Positions 1 to 9,425 of a DNA stretch of 64,000 bases are shown here, piece after piece (within the stretch, counting starts at the first letter, position 1; every line of letters begins with the position of its first letter). The stretch is from Mesorhizobium sp. B2-3-4 (GTDB taxonomy: Bacteria > Pseudomonadota > Alphaproteobacteria > Rhizobiales > Rhizobiaceae), in the NCBI RefSeq assembly GCF_006442315.1, contig NZ_VFVY01000026.1, positions 39,132 to 103,131 of the forward strand, in the 5' to 3' direction. The position numbers were made by a program, and so were the translations under genes. The notes beneath the pieces are model-generated. The model was not told where the DNA came from. It did no database searches and saw only the letters and a program-made list of their open reading frames with translations.

Positions 1-824
1 GAGGTCTCCTCGCCGCAGACATAGGCGCCGGCGCCGACGCGGATTTCCATGTCGAAGGCGTTGGGAGAACCCAGCACATTGACGCCGAGCACGCCGGCCT
101 TGCGGGCGACCTCGACCGCCTTGTTCATCATTGCCACCGCGTGCGGATATTCCGAGCGGATATAGACGAAACCCTTGGTCGCGCCGGTGGCGATGCCGGC
201 AATCGCCATGCCTTCGATGAGCACGAAGGGGTCGCCCTCCATGATCATGCGGTCGGCGAAAGTGGCGCTGTCGCCCTCGTCTGCATTGCAGACGATGTAT
301 TTGCGCTCATCCGCGGTATCGAGCACCGTCTTCCACTTGATGCCGGTCGGGAAGCCGGCGCCGCCGCGTCCGCGCAGGCCCGATTCGGTGACCTGCTTGA
401 CGATATCGGCCGGCGCCATGGCGACGGCATTCTGCAAGCCCTTCAAGCCGCCGAGCGATTTGTAGGCATCGAGCGACAGCGGGTCGTTGATGCCGCAGCG
501 GGCGAAGGTCAACCTTGTCTGCTTGGCCAGGAACGGGATCTTGTCCGGCGCGCCGAGCCAGCGCTTGTGGTGGCCGCCCTTGAGGAAACCGCTGTCGAAC
601 AGGCTCTTGACGTCCGATGGCTTCACCGGCCCGTAGGCGACACGGCCCGCTGCCGTCGCAACCTCGACCATCGGCTCGAGAAAATAGGCGCCGCGCGAGC
701 CGTTGCGCACGATCTTGGCTTCGATGCCGCGCTCGGCGAGCTCATTGGCGATCGCTTTGGCGACCTTTTCGGCGCCCAGTGCCAGCGCGCCGGAATCGCC
801 GGGAATGTAGATGCGCGGGATCAT
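1..824 (-). CDS. fdsB: NAD-dependent formate dehydrogenase, flavoprotein (beta) subunit, 3' end outside window
   Basis: This is the first 274 residues of a NuoF/HoxF-type subunit. It passes electrons from the molybdenum subunit FdsA through FMN to NAD+ in the soluble formate dehydrogenase. A thioredoxin-like N-terminal segment is followed by the FMN/NADH-binding region: LRGRGGAGFPTG near residue 150, CNADEGDSATFADR near 180, and GAGAYVCGEET at the cut edge. The start is the ATG that overlaps the fdsG stop by 4 bases (ATGA), so the two genes are translationally coupled. The Fe-S C-terminus and fdsA are expected to the left of the window. NuoF itself is less likely because no other nuo genes are adjacent and a LysR gene lies upstream. 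Confidence 0.9.
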   Translation of the reverse strand, partial: MIPRIYIPGDSGALALGAEKVAKAIANELAERGIEAKIVRNGSRGAYFLEPMVEVATAAGRVAYGPVKPSDVKSLFDSGFLKGGHHKRWLGAPDKIPFLAKQTRLTFARCGINDPLSLDAYKSLGGLKGLQNAVAMAPADIVKQVTESGLRGRGGAGFPTGIKWKTVLDTADERKYIVCNADEGDSATFADRMIMEGDPFVLIEGMAIAGIATGATKGFVYIRSEYPHAVAMMNKAVEVARKAGVLGVNVLGSPNAFDMEIRVGAGAYVCGEET

Positions 825-1300
825 GAGCGTACCTCCGCGACGATCTCGTCGAGTTTCTCGTCGTCGAGCCGGCCGATCACTTCGCCGTCCAGCATCGCCG
901 AAGGCGCGCAGGCGCACAGCCCCAGGCAATAGACAGGCTCCAGCGTCACCGAACCGTCCTTGGTGGTCTCGTGGAAGCCGATGCCCAGCAACTGCTTGAG
1001 CTTGGCTGCAACGGCGTCAGAGCCCATCGACTGGCAGGCCTCGGCCTGGCAGACCTTCAGCACGTGCCGGCCCGCCGGATGGCTGCGGTAATCATGATAG
1101 AAGGTGACGACGCCGTGGACTTCGGCATTGGAGATGTTCAGCGCCTCGGCGATGATCGGCAGCGAGGCCTGCGGCACATGGCCGAATTCTTCCTGGATGC
1201 CGTGCAGGATCGGCAGCAACGGCCCTTCGAGGCCTTTCATGTCCTGAACAATCGCGGCGGTGCGCGATGCGATCTCGGTACTTGCGGCCTGCATCGTCAT
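821..1300 (-). CDS. fdsG: NAD-dependent formate dehydrogenase, gamma subunit (NuoE-like [2Fe-2S])
   Basis: This 159-residue protein has a thioredoxin-like [2Fe-2S] fold. The four ligands are visible as C84-x4-C89 and C125-x3-C129, the usual NuoE/FdsG spacing. It is the first gene of the fds operon and overlaps fdsB by 4 bases. The protein relays electrons within the cytoplasmic FdsABG complex. The 134-bp upstream gap carries two palindromes that probably bind the LysR regulator encoded next door. Confidence 0.9.
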   Translation of the reverse strand: MTMQAASTEIASRTAAIVQDMKGLEGPLLPILHGIQEEFGHVPQASLPIIAEALNISNAEVHGVVTFYHDYRSHPAGRHVLKVCQAEACQSMGSDAVAAKLKQLLGIGFHETTKDGSVTLEPVYCLGLCACAPSAMLDGEVIGRLDDEKLDEIVAEVRS

Positions 1301-1348
1301 GCAGTGCCCTCCCTGGGTCGTGGCGTCTAGCGCTAAGTGCTTAAGAAA

Positions 1349-1365
1349 TCAGAGGAAACCTCTGA
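1349..1365 (-). promoter_or_regulatory. Promoter-proximal palindrome of the fds operon
   Basis: TCAGAGG-AAA-CCTCTGA is a perfect 7-bp inverted repeat centred 42 bp (four helical turns) from a second palindrome at 1389-1409. It lies about 50 bp upstream of fdsG. The spacing fits the activation site of a LysR-type regulator. There is no T-run after it, so a terminator is less likely. Confidence 0.5.
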
Positions 1366-1388
1366 AATCAATAAAGCTGTTCCGTTGC

Positions 1389-1409
1389 TCGATAGAAAAT
1401 CTCTATCGA
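1389..1409 (-). promoter_or_regulatory. LysR-type recognition site upstream of fdsG
   Basis: TCGATAGA-AAATC-TCTATCGA is a perfect 8-bp inverted repeat with a 5-bp spacer. It has the T-N11-A core geometry typical of LysR boxes. It sits between the lysR stop and fdsG, far enough upstream to be the recognition site of the pair. Confidence 0.6.
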
Positions 1410-1434
1410 TTGTCGTCCGCCATCATGTGTAGTC

Positions 1435-2334
1435 CTAGTGATGGGCGCGGAAATCGTCTGCCAGCGCCATCGCCTCGTCCAGCAGCGCCTGCACCAGCGG
1501 CGTGTGCGGTTCGCGCGGCGCAGCCACCAGGCCGACCGTGTGGCTGGCGTCGGGTTCGACGATCGGTATGGCCCGGATCGGCTCGGAAAAGCCGAATGTT
1601 TCCGCAAGGTTGAGCGGCATGATCGACGACCATTTGCCGGTCCGGATATGCGAGAACAAGACAATCATCGAATTGGATTCCAGCGTTGGCCGCACCTGCA
1701 CGCCAGCTTCGGCCAGATGCTGGTCGATGATGCGTCGGTTCTGCATGTCCGGCGTCAAAAGGCAGAGCGGCAGCTGGCTGATCTCGGCCCATGTCACTTT
1801 GTCGCGGTCGGAATAGGGGTTTCCAACGGCGGTGATCAATTGGTAGCGCTCGTCATAAAGCGGCACGCTGGTCACGCGTCCGAGCGGCTCGTTGTCGAGA
1901 TAGGTGATGCCGGCGTCGACATCGAAATTGCCAAGCAGCGACAGCACTTCGATCGAAGTCCGCGACAGGATCGAGAATGTCACGCCCGGATGCTTGTCGC
2001 GAAACGGCGTCGTCAGCCGCGCCACCATGGCGAGCGCGGTGGGAATGGCGGCGATGCGGATGCGCCCGGACAGGCCGTGGCGGGCTGCGCGCATCTCTTC
2101 GCGCATGGTCCTGGAATCGCCGACGATGCGGCGCGCCCAGACCAGCACCTGCTTGCCCTCCGGCGTCAGTCCCTGGAACCGCGACCCGCGATTGACCAGC
2201 ATGACGCCGAGCTGGCCTTCGAGCTGCTTGATGCCGGCCGACAGGGTCGGCTGGGTGACGCCGCACACTTCCGCCGCGCGCCCGAAATGCTCTTCCCTGG
2301 CCAGCGCGATGAAGAATTCGAGTTTGTCGATCAT
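1435..2334 (-). CDS. LysR family transcriptional regulator, probable formate dehydrogenase activator
   Basis: The 299-residue protein has an N-terminal winged helix-turn-helix (about residues 1-60, motif HFGRAAEVCGVTQPTLSAGI) followed by a periplasmic-binding-protein-like effector domain. It lies directly upstream of fdsG on the same strand. Its likely targets are the two palindromes in the 134-bp gap. LysR regulators called FdsR are known beside fds operons, so that role is inferred from family and position. The effector, possibly formate, cannot be read from the sequence. Confidence 0.8.
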   Translation of the reverse strand: MIDKLEFFIALAREEHFGRAAEVCGVTQPTLSAGIKQLEGQLGVMLVNRGSRFQGLTPEGKQVLVWARRIVGDSRTMREEMRAARHGLSGRIRIAAIPTALAMVARLTTPFRDKHPGVTFSILSRTSIEVLSLLGNFDVDAGITYLDNEPLGRVTSVPLYDERYQLITAVGNPYSDRDKVTWAEISQLPLCLLTPDMQNRRIIDQHLAEAGVQVRPTLESNSMIVLFSHIRTGKWSSIMPLNLAETFGFSEPIRAIPIVEPDASHTVGLVAAPREPHTPLVQALLDEAMALADDFRAHH

Positions 2335-2422
2335 TGGCGGACGTTATCCGGCGCGCCGGCACCGCGCCAGATAGTGCTGTGTTCGATCTTGTAGCACCGG
2401 ACGCGCCATCCGATCGCAGGGC

Positions 2423-2800
2423 TTATCGGTCCACGAGATTGAGGATGTTGCCGTCCGGATCCTTGAACCATGCGACTTTCATGCCGTGGCCGACATGGAT
2501 GTCCCCCTCCATCGTCAAGCCGGGCATATCGTAATGCTCGAAGGCAACGCCCTTCGACTTGAGGCCATTGACGACATTGCCGATTTCGTCGCCGACCATC
2601 CAGGTCACCGCCGTCGCCTTGTTGGTCCCGGCGAATTCGGAATGATAAACATTGATGGTGGTGCTGCCGCTTCTGTACACGATCAGTTCGCCGCCCTCAT
2701 CGTGCACCTGCTCCAGGCCGAGTGTTCCCGCATAGAAGGCCTTGGCCTTCGCCAGGTCCTTCACGGCGAGGTTTGCTGTTGCATTGCTGTTTGCAAGCAT
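2423..2800 (-). CDS. VOC superfamily (glyoxalase/bleomycin-resistance-like) protein
   Basis: A 125-residue single-unit VOC protein with two beta-alpha-beta-beta-beta halves. The second half ends in WFKDPDGNILNLV, the usual strand with a metal-ligand Glu/Asp region. I chose the internal ATG at 2800 because GGAG lies 8 bases before it; the upstream ATG (2830) would add a Thr-rich decapeptide without a ribosome site. The substrate is unknown. It is a single gene divergent from mrp. Confidence 0.75.
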   Translation of the reverse strand: MLANSNATANLAVKDLAKAKAFYAGTLGLEQVHDEGGELIVYRSGSTTINVYHSEFAGTNKATAVTWMVGDEIGNVVNGLKSKGVAFEHYDMPGLTMEGDIHVGHGMKVAWFKDPDGNILNLVDR

Positions 2801-2938
2801 GGTCGTCTCCTGCGTGGTTGTGGTGGTCATGGAAATAGGTCAACTCGGCCGCTTGACGACCGTCACCTTGCCTGGCGCTTGGAGCCGCCGGCGTTCTGCA
2901 CTATGTGAGCTGCAGCTGAAAGCCAGGGAACATCAACC

Positions 2939-4108
<1,170 letters not shown>

Positions 4109-4133
4109 TCCATCGTCTTCGTGATCCCGGGGA

Positions 4134-4583
4134 TCAGCCGCCGACCTTCTCTCCGAATGTCGAAAAGAACTGTCCTGCGAGTTTCTTCGAGGTCGATTCG
4201 ATCAGCCGGCTGCCAAGTTGCGCGATCTTGCCGCCGACTTCGGCCCTGGCCGCGTATTTGAGGATTGTGGCATCCGGGCCGTCCTCGGTCAGCGTCACGT
4301 CGGCACCGCCCTTGGCGAAGCCGGCAATGCCGCCCTTGCCCTCGCCTTGGATGGTGTAGGCGTGCGGCGGCTTCAGGTTCTTCAGCGTCACCTCGCCCTT
4401 GAAGGTCGCCTTGATCGGCCCGATCTTCAGCACCACGGTCGCCGCCATTTCGGTCGGCGAACTCATCTCCAGGCTCTGGCAGCCAGGAATGGCCCGCTTC
4501 AGGATCTCGGGATCATTCAGCGCCTCCCAGACCTTCTGGACAGGGGCCGCGATGTGTTCTTCGCCTTCCATCACCAAAGCCAT
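4134..4583 (-). CDS. CoxG/SRPBCC-family protein (carbon monoxide dehydrogenase subunit G-like)
   Basis: 149 residues that form a single START/SRPBCC (polyketide-cyclase-like) domain: ARMs such as MEGEEHIAAPVQKVWEALND and GGIAGFAKGGADVTLTEDG match CoxG. In cox operons the protein helps recruit or mature molybdenum hydroxylases at the membrane, but no cox genes are adjacent, so its role here is open. The start is the ATG at 4583 with GGGAG upstream; the TTG one codon earlier is less likely. Its 3' end converges on mrp with a 25-bp gap. Confidence 0.8.
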   Translation of the reverse strand: MALVMEGEEHIAAPVQKVWEALNDPEILKRAIPGCQSLEMSSPTEMAATVVLKIGPIKATFKGEVTLKNLKPPHAYTIQGEGKGGIAGFAKGGADVTLTEDGPDATILKYAARAEVGGKIAQLGSRLIESTSKKLAGQFFSTFGEKVGG

Positions 4584-4703
4584 CAATATCTCCCAGCGCT
4601 ATTCCAAAAAGGCGTAACGTAGGGTCCAACGCAAGTCCACCGGCACCAAAGTCCTGATTCGGGCAGTACCTCCTCTTGCCTGTATCAGCGCGTTGTCATA
4701 GGG

Positions 4704-4718
4704 ATTTGTCATACAAAT
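4704..4718 (+). promoter_or_regulatory. GntR(FCD)-type operator before the sugar-acid dehydratase
   Basis: ATTTGT-CAT-ACAAAT is a perfect 6-bp inverted repeat ending 12 bases before the dehydratase ATG. The pattern matches the T.GT...AC.A operator seen for FadR/GntR-family regulators of sugar-acid genes. At this place it would overlap the transcription start or leader, so repression is the simpler reading. No GntR gene is nearby. Confidence 0.5.
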
Positions 4719-4730
4719 GCGGAGACCACG

Positions 4731-6536
4731 ATGGCAGGCGCCCCCACCAGGAATAAGAAATTTCGCTCGCAGGAGTGGTTCGACAACCCCGACAATCCGG
4801 GCATGACGGCGCTGTACCTGGAGCGCTACCTGAATTACGGCCTGACGCGCGCCGAGCTGATGTCGGGCAAGCCGCTGATCGGCATCGCCCAGACTGGCTC
4901 GGATCTGTCGCCCTGCAACCGGCACCATATCGAGCTCGCCAAGCGCGTGCGCGAAGGCATCGTCTCGATGGGCGGCATTCCGTTCGAGTTCCCCTGCCAT
5001 CCGATCCAGGAGACCGGCAAGCGCCCGACAGCGGCACTCGACCGCAATCTCGCCTATCTCAGCCTCGTCGAGGTGCTCTATGGCTATCCGTTGGACGGCG
5101 TGGTGCTGACCATCGGCTGCGACAAGACCACGCCGGCGCTCTTGATGGCGGCGGCCACCGTCAACATCCCAGCCATCGCGCTGTCGGTCGGCCCGATGCT
5201 GAATGGCTGGCACAAGGGCAAGCGCACCGGCTCGGGCACCATCGTCTGGGAATCGCGCCAACGCCTTTCGGCCGGCGAGATCGACTATGACGAATTCATG
5301 GACATCGTCGCCTCCTCGGCACCTTCGACCGGCTATTGCAACACCATGGGCACCGCCACCACCATGAACTCGCTGGCCGAGGCACTCGGCATGCAATTGC
5401 CAGGTTCGGCCGCCATCCCCGCGCCCTATCGCGAGCGCGGCCAGATCGCCTACGAGACGGGCAAGCGCATCGTCGACATGGTGCATGAGGATCTGAAGCC
5501 GTCCGACATCATGACACGCGAAGCCTTCGAGAACGCCATCGTCGTCAATTCGGCGATCGGCGGCTCGACCAACGCGCCGATCCATCTCAACGCCATCGCT
5601 CGCCATTTGGGCGTGCCGCTTACCAATGACGACTGGCAGGAGATCGGCCTCAAAGTGCCGCTCATCGTCAATCTGCAGCCGTCGGGCGAATATCTCGGTG
5701 AGGACTATCATCACGCCGGCGGCGTGCCGGCCGTTGTGGCCGAACTGATGAAGGCCGGCGTGCTGCCGCATCCCGATGCGTTGACCGCCAACGGCAAATC
5801 GATCGGCGACAATTGCAAGGGGGTCGCCAACGAGAACACCGATGTCATCCGTACCGTCGACAAGCCGTTGAAGACCAATGCCGGCTTCATCAATTTCAAG
5901 GGCAATCTGTTCGATTCCGCGATCATGAAGATGAGCGGCATCTCGCCGGAATTCCGCGAGCGCTATCTGTCCAATCCGAACGACCCGGAAGCCTTCGAGG
6001 GCAACGCCATGGTCTTCGATGGCCCGGAGGATTACCACGCCCGCATCGACGATCCGGCGCAAGGCATCGACGAGCACACGATCCTCTTCATGCGCGGCGC
6101 CGGCCCGGTCGGCTATCCCGGCGGCGCCGAGGTCGTCAACATGCAGCCGCCGGCCTACCTCATCAAGAAGGGCATCCATTCGCTGGCCTGCATCGGCGAT
6201 GGCCGCCAGTCGGGTACGTCGGGCTCGCCCTCGATCCTGAACGCCTCGCCGGAAGCCGCCGTCGGCGGCGGTCTGGCACTGCTCAGGAGCGGTGATCGCG
6301 TCCGCATCGACCTGAGGAAGGGCACCGCGAACATCCTGGTCAGCGATGACGAGATCGCCCGGCGTCGCGCCGAACTGCAAAGCGATGGCGGCTATCACTA
6401 TCCCAAGCACCAGACGCCGTGGCAGGAAATCCAGCGCGGCATGGTCGACCAGTTCTCGGCCGGCATGGTGCTGAAGCCGGCGGTGAAATACCAGGACGTC
6501 GCTCACACAATGGGCGTGCCGAGGGACAATCACTGA
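4731..6536 (+). CDS. IlvD/Edd family dehydratase, probable D-xylonate (sugar acid) dehydratase
   Basis: A 601-residue cytosolic [2Fe-2S] dehydratase. The three expected cluster cysteines are present: C62 (SPCNRHH), C130 (IGCDKTTPA) and C203 (GYCNTMGTA). The C-terminal substrate motif QSGTSGSPSILNASPEAAVGG is intact. The N-terminal RSQEWFDNPDNPGMTALYLE is typical of xylonate/arabinonate dehydratases rather than of branched-chain IlvD. It would turn an aldonate into a 2-keto-3-deoxy acid. It is a lone gene with a GntR-type operator just before the start. L-arabinonate or another aldonate is possible as substrate. Confidence 0.8.
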   Translation: MAGAPTRNKKFRSQEWFDNPDNPGMTALYLERYLNYGLTRAELMSGKPLIGIAQTGSDLSPCNRHHIELAKRVREGIVSMGGIPFEFPCHPIQETGKRPTAALDRNLAYLSLVEVLYGYPLDGVVLTIGCDKTTPALLMAAATVNIPAIALSVGPMLNGWHKGKRTGSGTIVWESRQRLSAGEIDYDEFMDIVASSAPSTGYCNTMGTATTMNSLAEALGMQLPGSAAIPAPYRERGQIAYETGKRIVDMVHEDLKPSDIMTREAFENAIVVNSAIGGSTNAPIHLNAIARHLGVPLTNDDWQEIGLKVPLIVNLQPSGEYLGEDYHHAGGVPAVVAELMKAGVLPHPDALTANGKSIGDNCKGVANENTDVIRTVDKPLKTNAGFINFKGNLFDSAIMKMSGISPEFRERYLSNPNDPEAFEGNAMVFDGPEDYHARIDDPAQGIDEHTILFMRGAGPVGYPGGAEVVNMQPPAYLIKKGIHSLACIGDGRQSGTSGSPSILNASPEAAVGGGLALLRSGDRVRIDLRKGTANILVSDDEIARRRAELQSDGGYHYPKHQTPWQEIQRGMVDQFSAGMVLKPAVKYQDVAHTMGVPRDNH

Positions 6537-6538
6537 TT

Positions 6539-6569
6539 GTCGCGGGACACTCGTCGAGTGTCCCGCGAC
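6539..6569 (+). terminator. Strong hairpin immediately after the dehydratase gene
   Basis: GTCGCGGGACACT-CGTCG-AGTGTCCCGCGAC is a perfect 13-bp stem starting 3 bases after the stop codon. It lacks a T-tract, so it may act in a Rho-assisted way, or in mRNA 3'-end protection, rather than as a classical intrinsic terminator. Confidence 0.5.
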
Positions 6570-6744
6570 CAGGTGCCCGCATGAACGACAGACGGCGACT
6601 TGATTCGGATCGGGCCGCCGTTCGTCATCCTTGACAAGCGTGGCCGACAATTCCACGATGGCGGCAAGGGGTGTATCGCGACGACCCCGTGAGGCGTCAG
6701 CCCAACGTTCGCGTCCAGGCTTCTCTTTTCAGGAGGTGGACGCC

Positions 6745-7563
6745 ATGCCGTCAACAACCGCTATCACCGTATCGCAACTATCCCGCCTGGTCGGTTTGCC
6801 GGGCGCGCCCGTGATCGTCGATGTTCGCATCGATGAGGATTTCGCCGCCGATCCGCGGCTGCTGCCGGGCGCGATCCGGCGCGATTTCAAAACCGTTTCG
6901 ACCTGGGCGGCGGCATTGGCCGGCAAGCCGGTGGCCGTCATCTGCCAGAAAGGCCAGAAGCTCTCGCAAGGCGTGGCCGCTTGGCTACGGCACGAAGGAC
7001 GCCCCGCCGAATCCCTCGAAGGCGGGTTTGAAGCTTGGCGCGACGGCAAGGGGCTTCTCGTCGACACCGGCAACGTGCCGCCGCGCGACGAAAAGGGCCG
7101 CACCACATGGGTGACGCGGGCCCGGCCGAAAGTCGACCGCATCGCCTGCCCATGGCTGATCCGGCGTTTCGTTGACCCCGAGGCGGTGTTCCTGTTCGTC
7201 GAAGCCGCCGAGGTCCTGGCAGTTGCCGACCGCTTTCAGGCGGTGCCTTTCGACATCGACAATGTGTTCTGGAGCCATCGTGGCGAACGCTGCACCTTCG
7301 ACACCATGATCGAGGAGTTCGGGCTGGACTCCCGGCCGCTCGATCGCCTCGCCGCGATCGTGCGCGCGGCCGACACGGCGCGCCTCGATCTGGTTCCCCA
7401 GGCGGCAGGGTTTCTCGCCGCCTCGCTTGGCCTGTCACGCATGTTCCGCGACGACCTGGAACAGCTGGAGGCCGGCATGCTGCTCTATGACGCGTTCTTC
7501 CGCTGGTGCCGCGATGCCACCGACGAAACCCACAATTGGCCGGCGGCGGGCAAGGTGTCATGA
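6745..7563 (+). CDS. Rhodanese domain fused to ChrB C-terminal domain (chromate-resistance associated)
   Basis: A 272-residue protein. Residues about 5-110 form a rhodanese-like domain with VICQKGQKLSQG at the active-loop position, so Cys is present. Residues about 115-265 match the ChrB C-terminal domain (KVDRIACPWLIRRFVD, TFDTMIEEFGL). The N-terminal regulatory part of ChrB is absent and replaced by rhodanese. The start at 6745 is supported by AGGAGGT 7 bases upstream. The stop overlaps the chrA start (ATGA), so the two are coupled. Its role in chromate or sulfur-oxyanion handling is inferred from the neighbour. Confidence 0.85.
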   Translation: MPSTTAITVSQLSRLVGLPGAPVIVDVRIDEDFAADPRLLPGAIRRDFKTVSTWAAALAGKPVAVICQKGQKLSQGVAAWLRHEGRPAESLEGGFEAWRDGKGLLVDTGNVPPRDEKGRTTWVTRARPKVDRIACPWLIRRFVDPEAVFLFVEAAEVLAVADRFQAVPFDIDNVFWSHRGERCTFDTMIEEFGLDSRPLDRLAAIVRAADTARLDLVPQAAGFLAASLGLSRMFRDDLEQLEAGMLLYDAFFRWCRDATDETHNWPAAGKVS

Positions 7564-8942
7564 GCGCCATGGTATCCGGGGAGAATGTGGTGGAGCCGGC
7601 TGCGCCGAGTTTCCGGGAGGCGCTGAAGCTGTGGGCGACGATCGGATTGCTGAGCTTCGGCGGGCCGGCCGGCCAGATAGCGCTCATGCACAAGGAATTG
7701 GTCGAGGACCGGCGCTGGATCGGCGAACAGCGTTTCCTGCATGCCTTGAACTACTGCATGCTGTTGCCGGGCCCGGAAGCCCAGCAACTCGCCATCTACA
7801 TCGGCTGGCTGCTGCACAGGACGATCGGTGGGCTTGTCGCCGGCATCCTGTTCGTCGTGCCGGGCGCTCTCGTCATGCTCGCCTTGAGCATGCTTTATGC
7901 GCTCTATGGCGATATCCCTTTGGTCGCGGCGCTGTTTTTCGGGATCAAGGCGGCGGTGCTTGCCGTTGTCGTCGAGGCGCTCATCCGGATCGGACGACGA
8001 GCGCTGAAGAACCGGGTGATGACAGCGGTCGCGGTGTCGGCCTTCATCGCCATCTACGCGTTGAACGTGCCGTTTCCGCTTATCGTCCTGCTCGCGGGCC
8101 TGGCAGGTTGGCTCGGCAACCATATTGTCCCCGGCCTGTTTTCCGGTTCCGCGCACGCCAAGGACGACGCCGCCGCGTCCAAGGGCGTGGTAGACCTGAT
8201 GTTCGAGCGCGGTGAACTGACCCATGTCAGACCAACGACATGGCATGCGCCGCGCACCATCGCCATCTGGCTGCCGATCTGGCTCGGGCCGGTCCTTGTC
8301 ATCGGGTTGTTCACCGGCTCGGCCAGCGTCTGGACCGAGATCGGCCGGTTCTTCAGTTTTATGGCCGTCGTCACCTTCGGCGGCGCCTATGCGGTCCTTG
8401 CCTATGTCGCGCAGGCCGCCGTCCAGTCGTTTGGCTGGCTCGCTCCAGGTGAAATGGTCGATGGACTAGGACTTGCGGAAACGACGCCGGGTCCGCTCAT
8501 CCTGGTGCTGCAGTTCGTCGGCTTCCTGGCGGCGTTCCGCCATTCCGGGTCGCTCGAACCGTTGCTTGCCGGATCGCTCGGCGCCTTGCTCACGCTCTGG
8601 GTCACGTTCACGCCCTGCTTCTTCTGGATATTCCTCGGCGCGCCCTATATCGAGGCGCTGCGCGGCAACAAGGCGTTGTCGGCAGCCCTCGGCGCCATCA
8701 CCGCCGCTGTCGTCGGCGTCATCATGAACCTCGCTTTGTGGTTCGCCCTGCACGTCGTCTTCCGCGAGGTGCACGTGACGGGCTACGGCATGAGCGTGCC
8801 GGTGCTTTCATCGATCGACTGGCGCGCGGCGCTGCTCTCCTGCGCCGCCATGGTCGCTGTGCTGAAGCTGAAGACCGGCATGCTGCCGGCGCTTGCGGGA
8901 TGCGCCCTTGCAGGCGTGCTGCTGCTGGCCGCTGGCAGCTAG
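7560..8942 (+). CDS. chrA: Chromate transporter, long-chain CHR family
   Basis: A 460-residue inner-membrane protein with two homologous CHR halves: SFGGPAGQIALMH near residue 30 and TFGGAYAVLAYV near 275. Hydrophobic segments run through both halves. ChrA proteins export chromate using the proton motive force. The ATG at 7560 overlaps the chrB-like stop by 4 bases. The C-terminus ends in a hydrophobic helix (LPALAGCALAGVLLLAAGS). Confidence 0.9.
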   Translation: MSAMVSGENVVEPAAPSFREALKLWATIGLLSFGGPAGQIALMHKELVEDRRWIGEQRFLHALNYCMLLPGPEAQQLAIYIGWLLHRTIGGLVAGILFVVPGALVMLALSMLYALYGDIPLVAALFFGIKAAVLAVVVEALIRIGRRALKNRVMTAVAVSAFIAIYALNVPFPLIVLLAGLAGWLGNHIVPGLFSGSAHAKDDAAASKGVVDLMFERGELTHVRPTTWHAPRTIAIWLPIWLGPVLVIGLFTGSASVWTEIGRFFSFMAVVTFGGAYAVLAYVAQAAVQSFGWLAPGEMVDGLGLAETTPGPLILVLQFVGFLAAFRHSGSLEPLLAGSLGALLTLWVTFTPCFFWIFLGAPYIEALRGNKALSAALGAITAAVVGVIMNLALWFALHVVFREVHVTGYGMSVPVLSSIDWRAALLSCAAMVAVLKLKTGMLPALAGCALAGVLLLAAGS

Positions 8943-9005
8943 ATCCAGGCTTGCTTTGTATTCCGCCGCCTGACCACCTAAGTGGTTGGAAACGGATGGA
9001 TCATC

Positions 9006-9404
9006 ATGGCGGGACGACGCTCTTCCCTCGGCTTTCTCGGCATGTTCGGCCGCTCGGGCGATCTGCGACAGCTCGACGCGGCCTTGCGCGGCGCCGACCT
9101 GCATCCGGCCCTGGTGCCGGAAGGGGTAAAACTCACCATCGTCAATCTGATGAAGGATCATTGGCCCGAGGAGCCGCCGCAGCAGGCCTATCCGCAGGTG
9201 GCGAGCCTGTTCAGCTACTGCATCGCCGGGCCGGAGACCTTTGAACGTTCGCAAGGTCAGCAGCAGCGGCTGGAGGCCGAGCGGCGGATCGAGGCGGCGC
9301 TCGAAACCGGCGACGGTTTCGACGCGCGGATCGTGCTGATGGCGCTGCACGCCAAGCTGATCAACGCCGAGGTGGTCGAGCGCTACGGGCTCAGCGTCGG
9401 CTGA
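9006..9404 (+). CDS. Conserved-looking hypothetical protein
   Basis: 132 residues, soluble, Leu/Glu-rich with a central helical stretch (QGQQQRLEAERRIEAALETGDGFDARIVLMAL). I do not recognise a family. A GTG 24 bases upstream is an alternative start, but the ATG gives a sequence starting with a short basic segment (MAGRRSSLGFLGMFGRSG). It follows chrA by 63 bp on the same strand and may be co-transcribed. It converges on the mttB gene. Confidence 0.55.
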   Translation: MAGRRSSLGFLGMFGRSGDLRQLDAALRGADLHPALVPEGVKLTIVNLMKDHWPEEPPQQAYPQVASLFSYCIAGPETFERSQGQQQRLEAERRIEAALETGDGFDARIVLMALHAKLINAEVVERYGLSVG

Positions 9405-9425
9405 TTGTGGTTGGGGAAGGCGGCT

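Noticed and set aside
4599..6656. 685-residue open frame antisense to the dehydratase
   Set aside because: Shadow frame of a GC-rich gene; low-complexity His/Arg-rich translation and no family. The plus-strand dehydratase has intact motifs.
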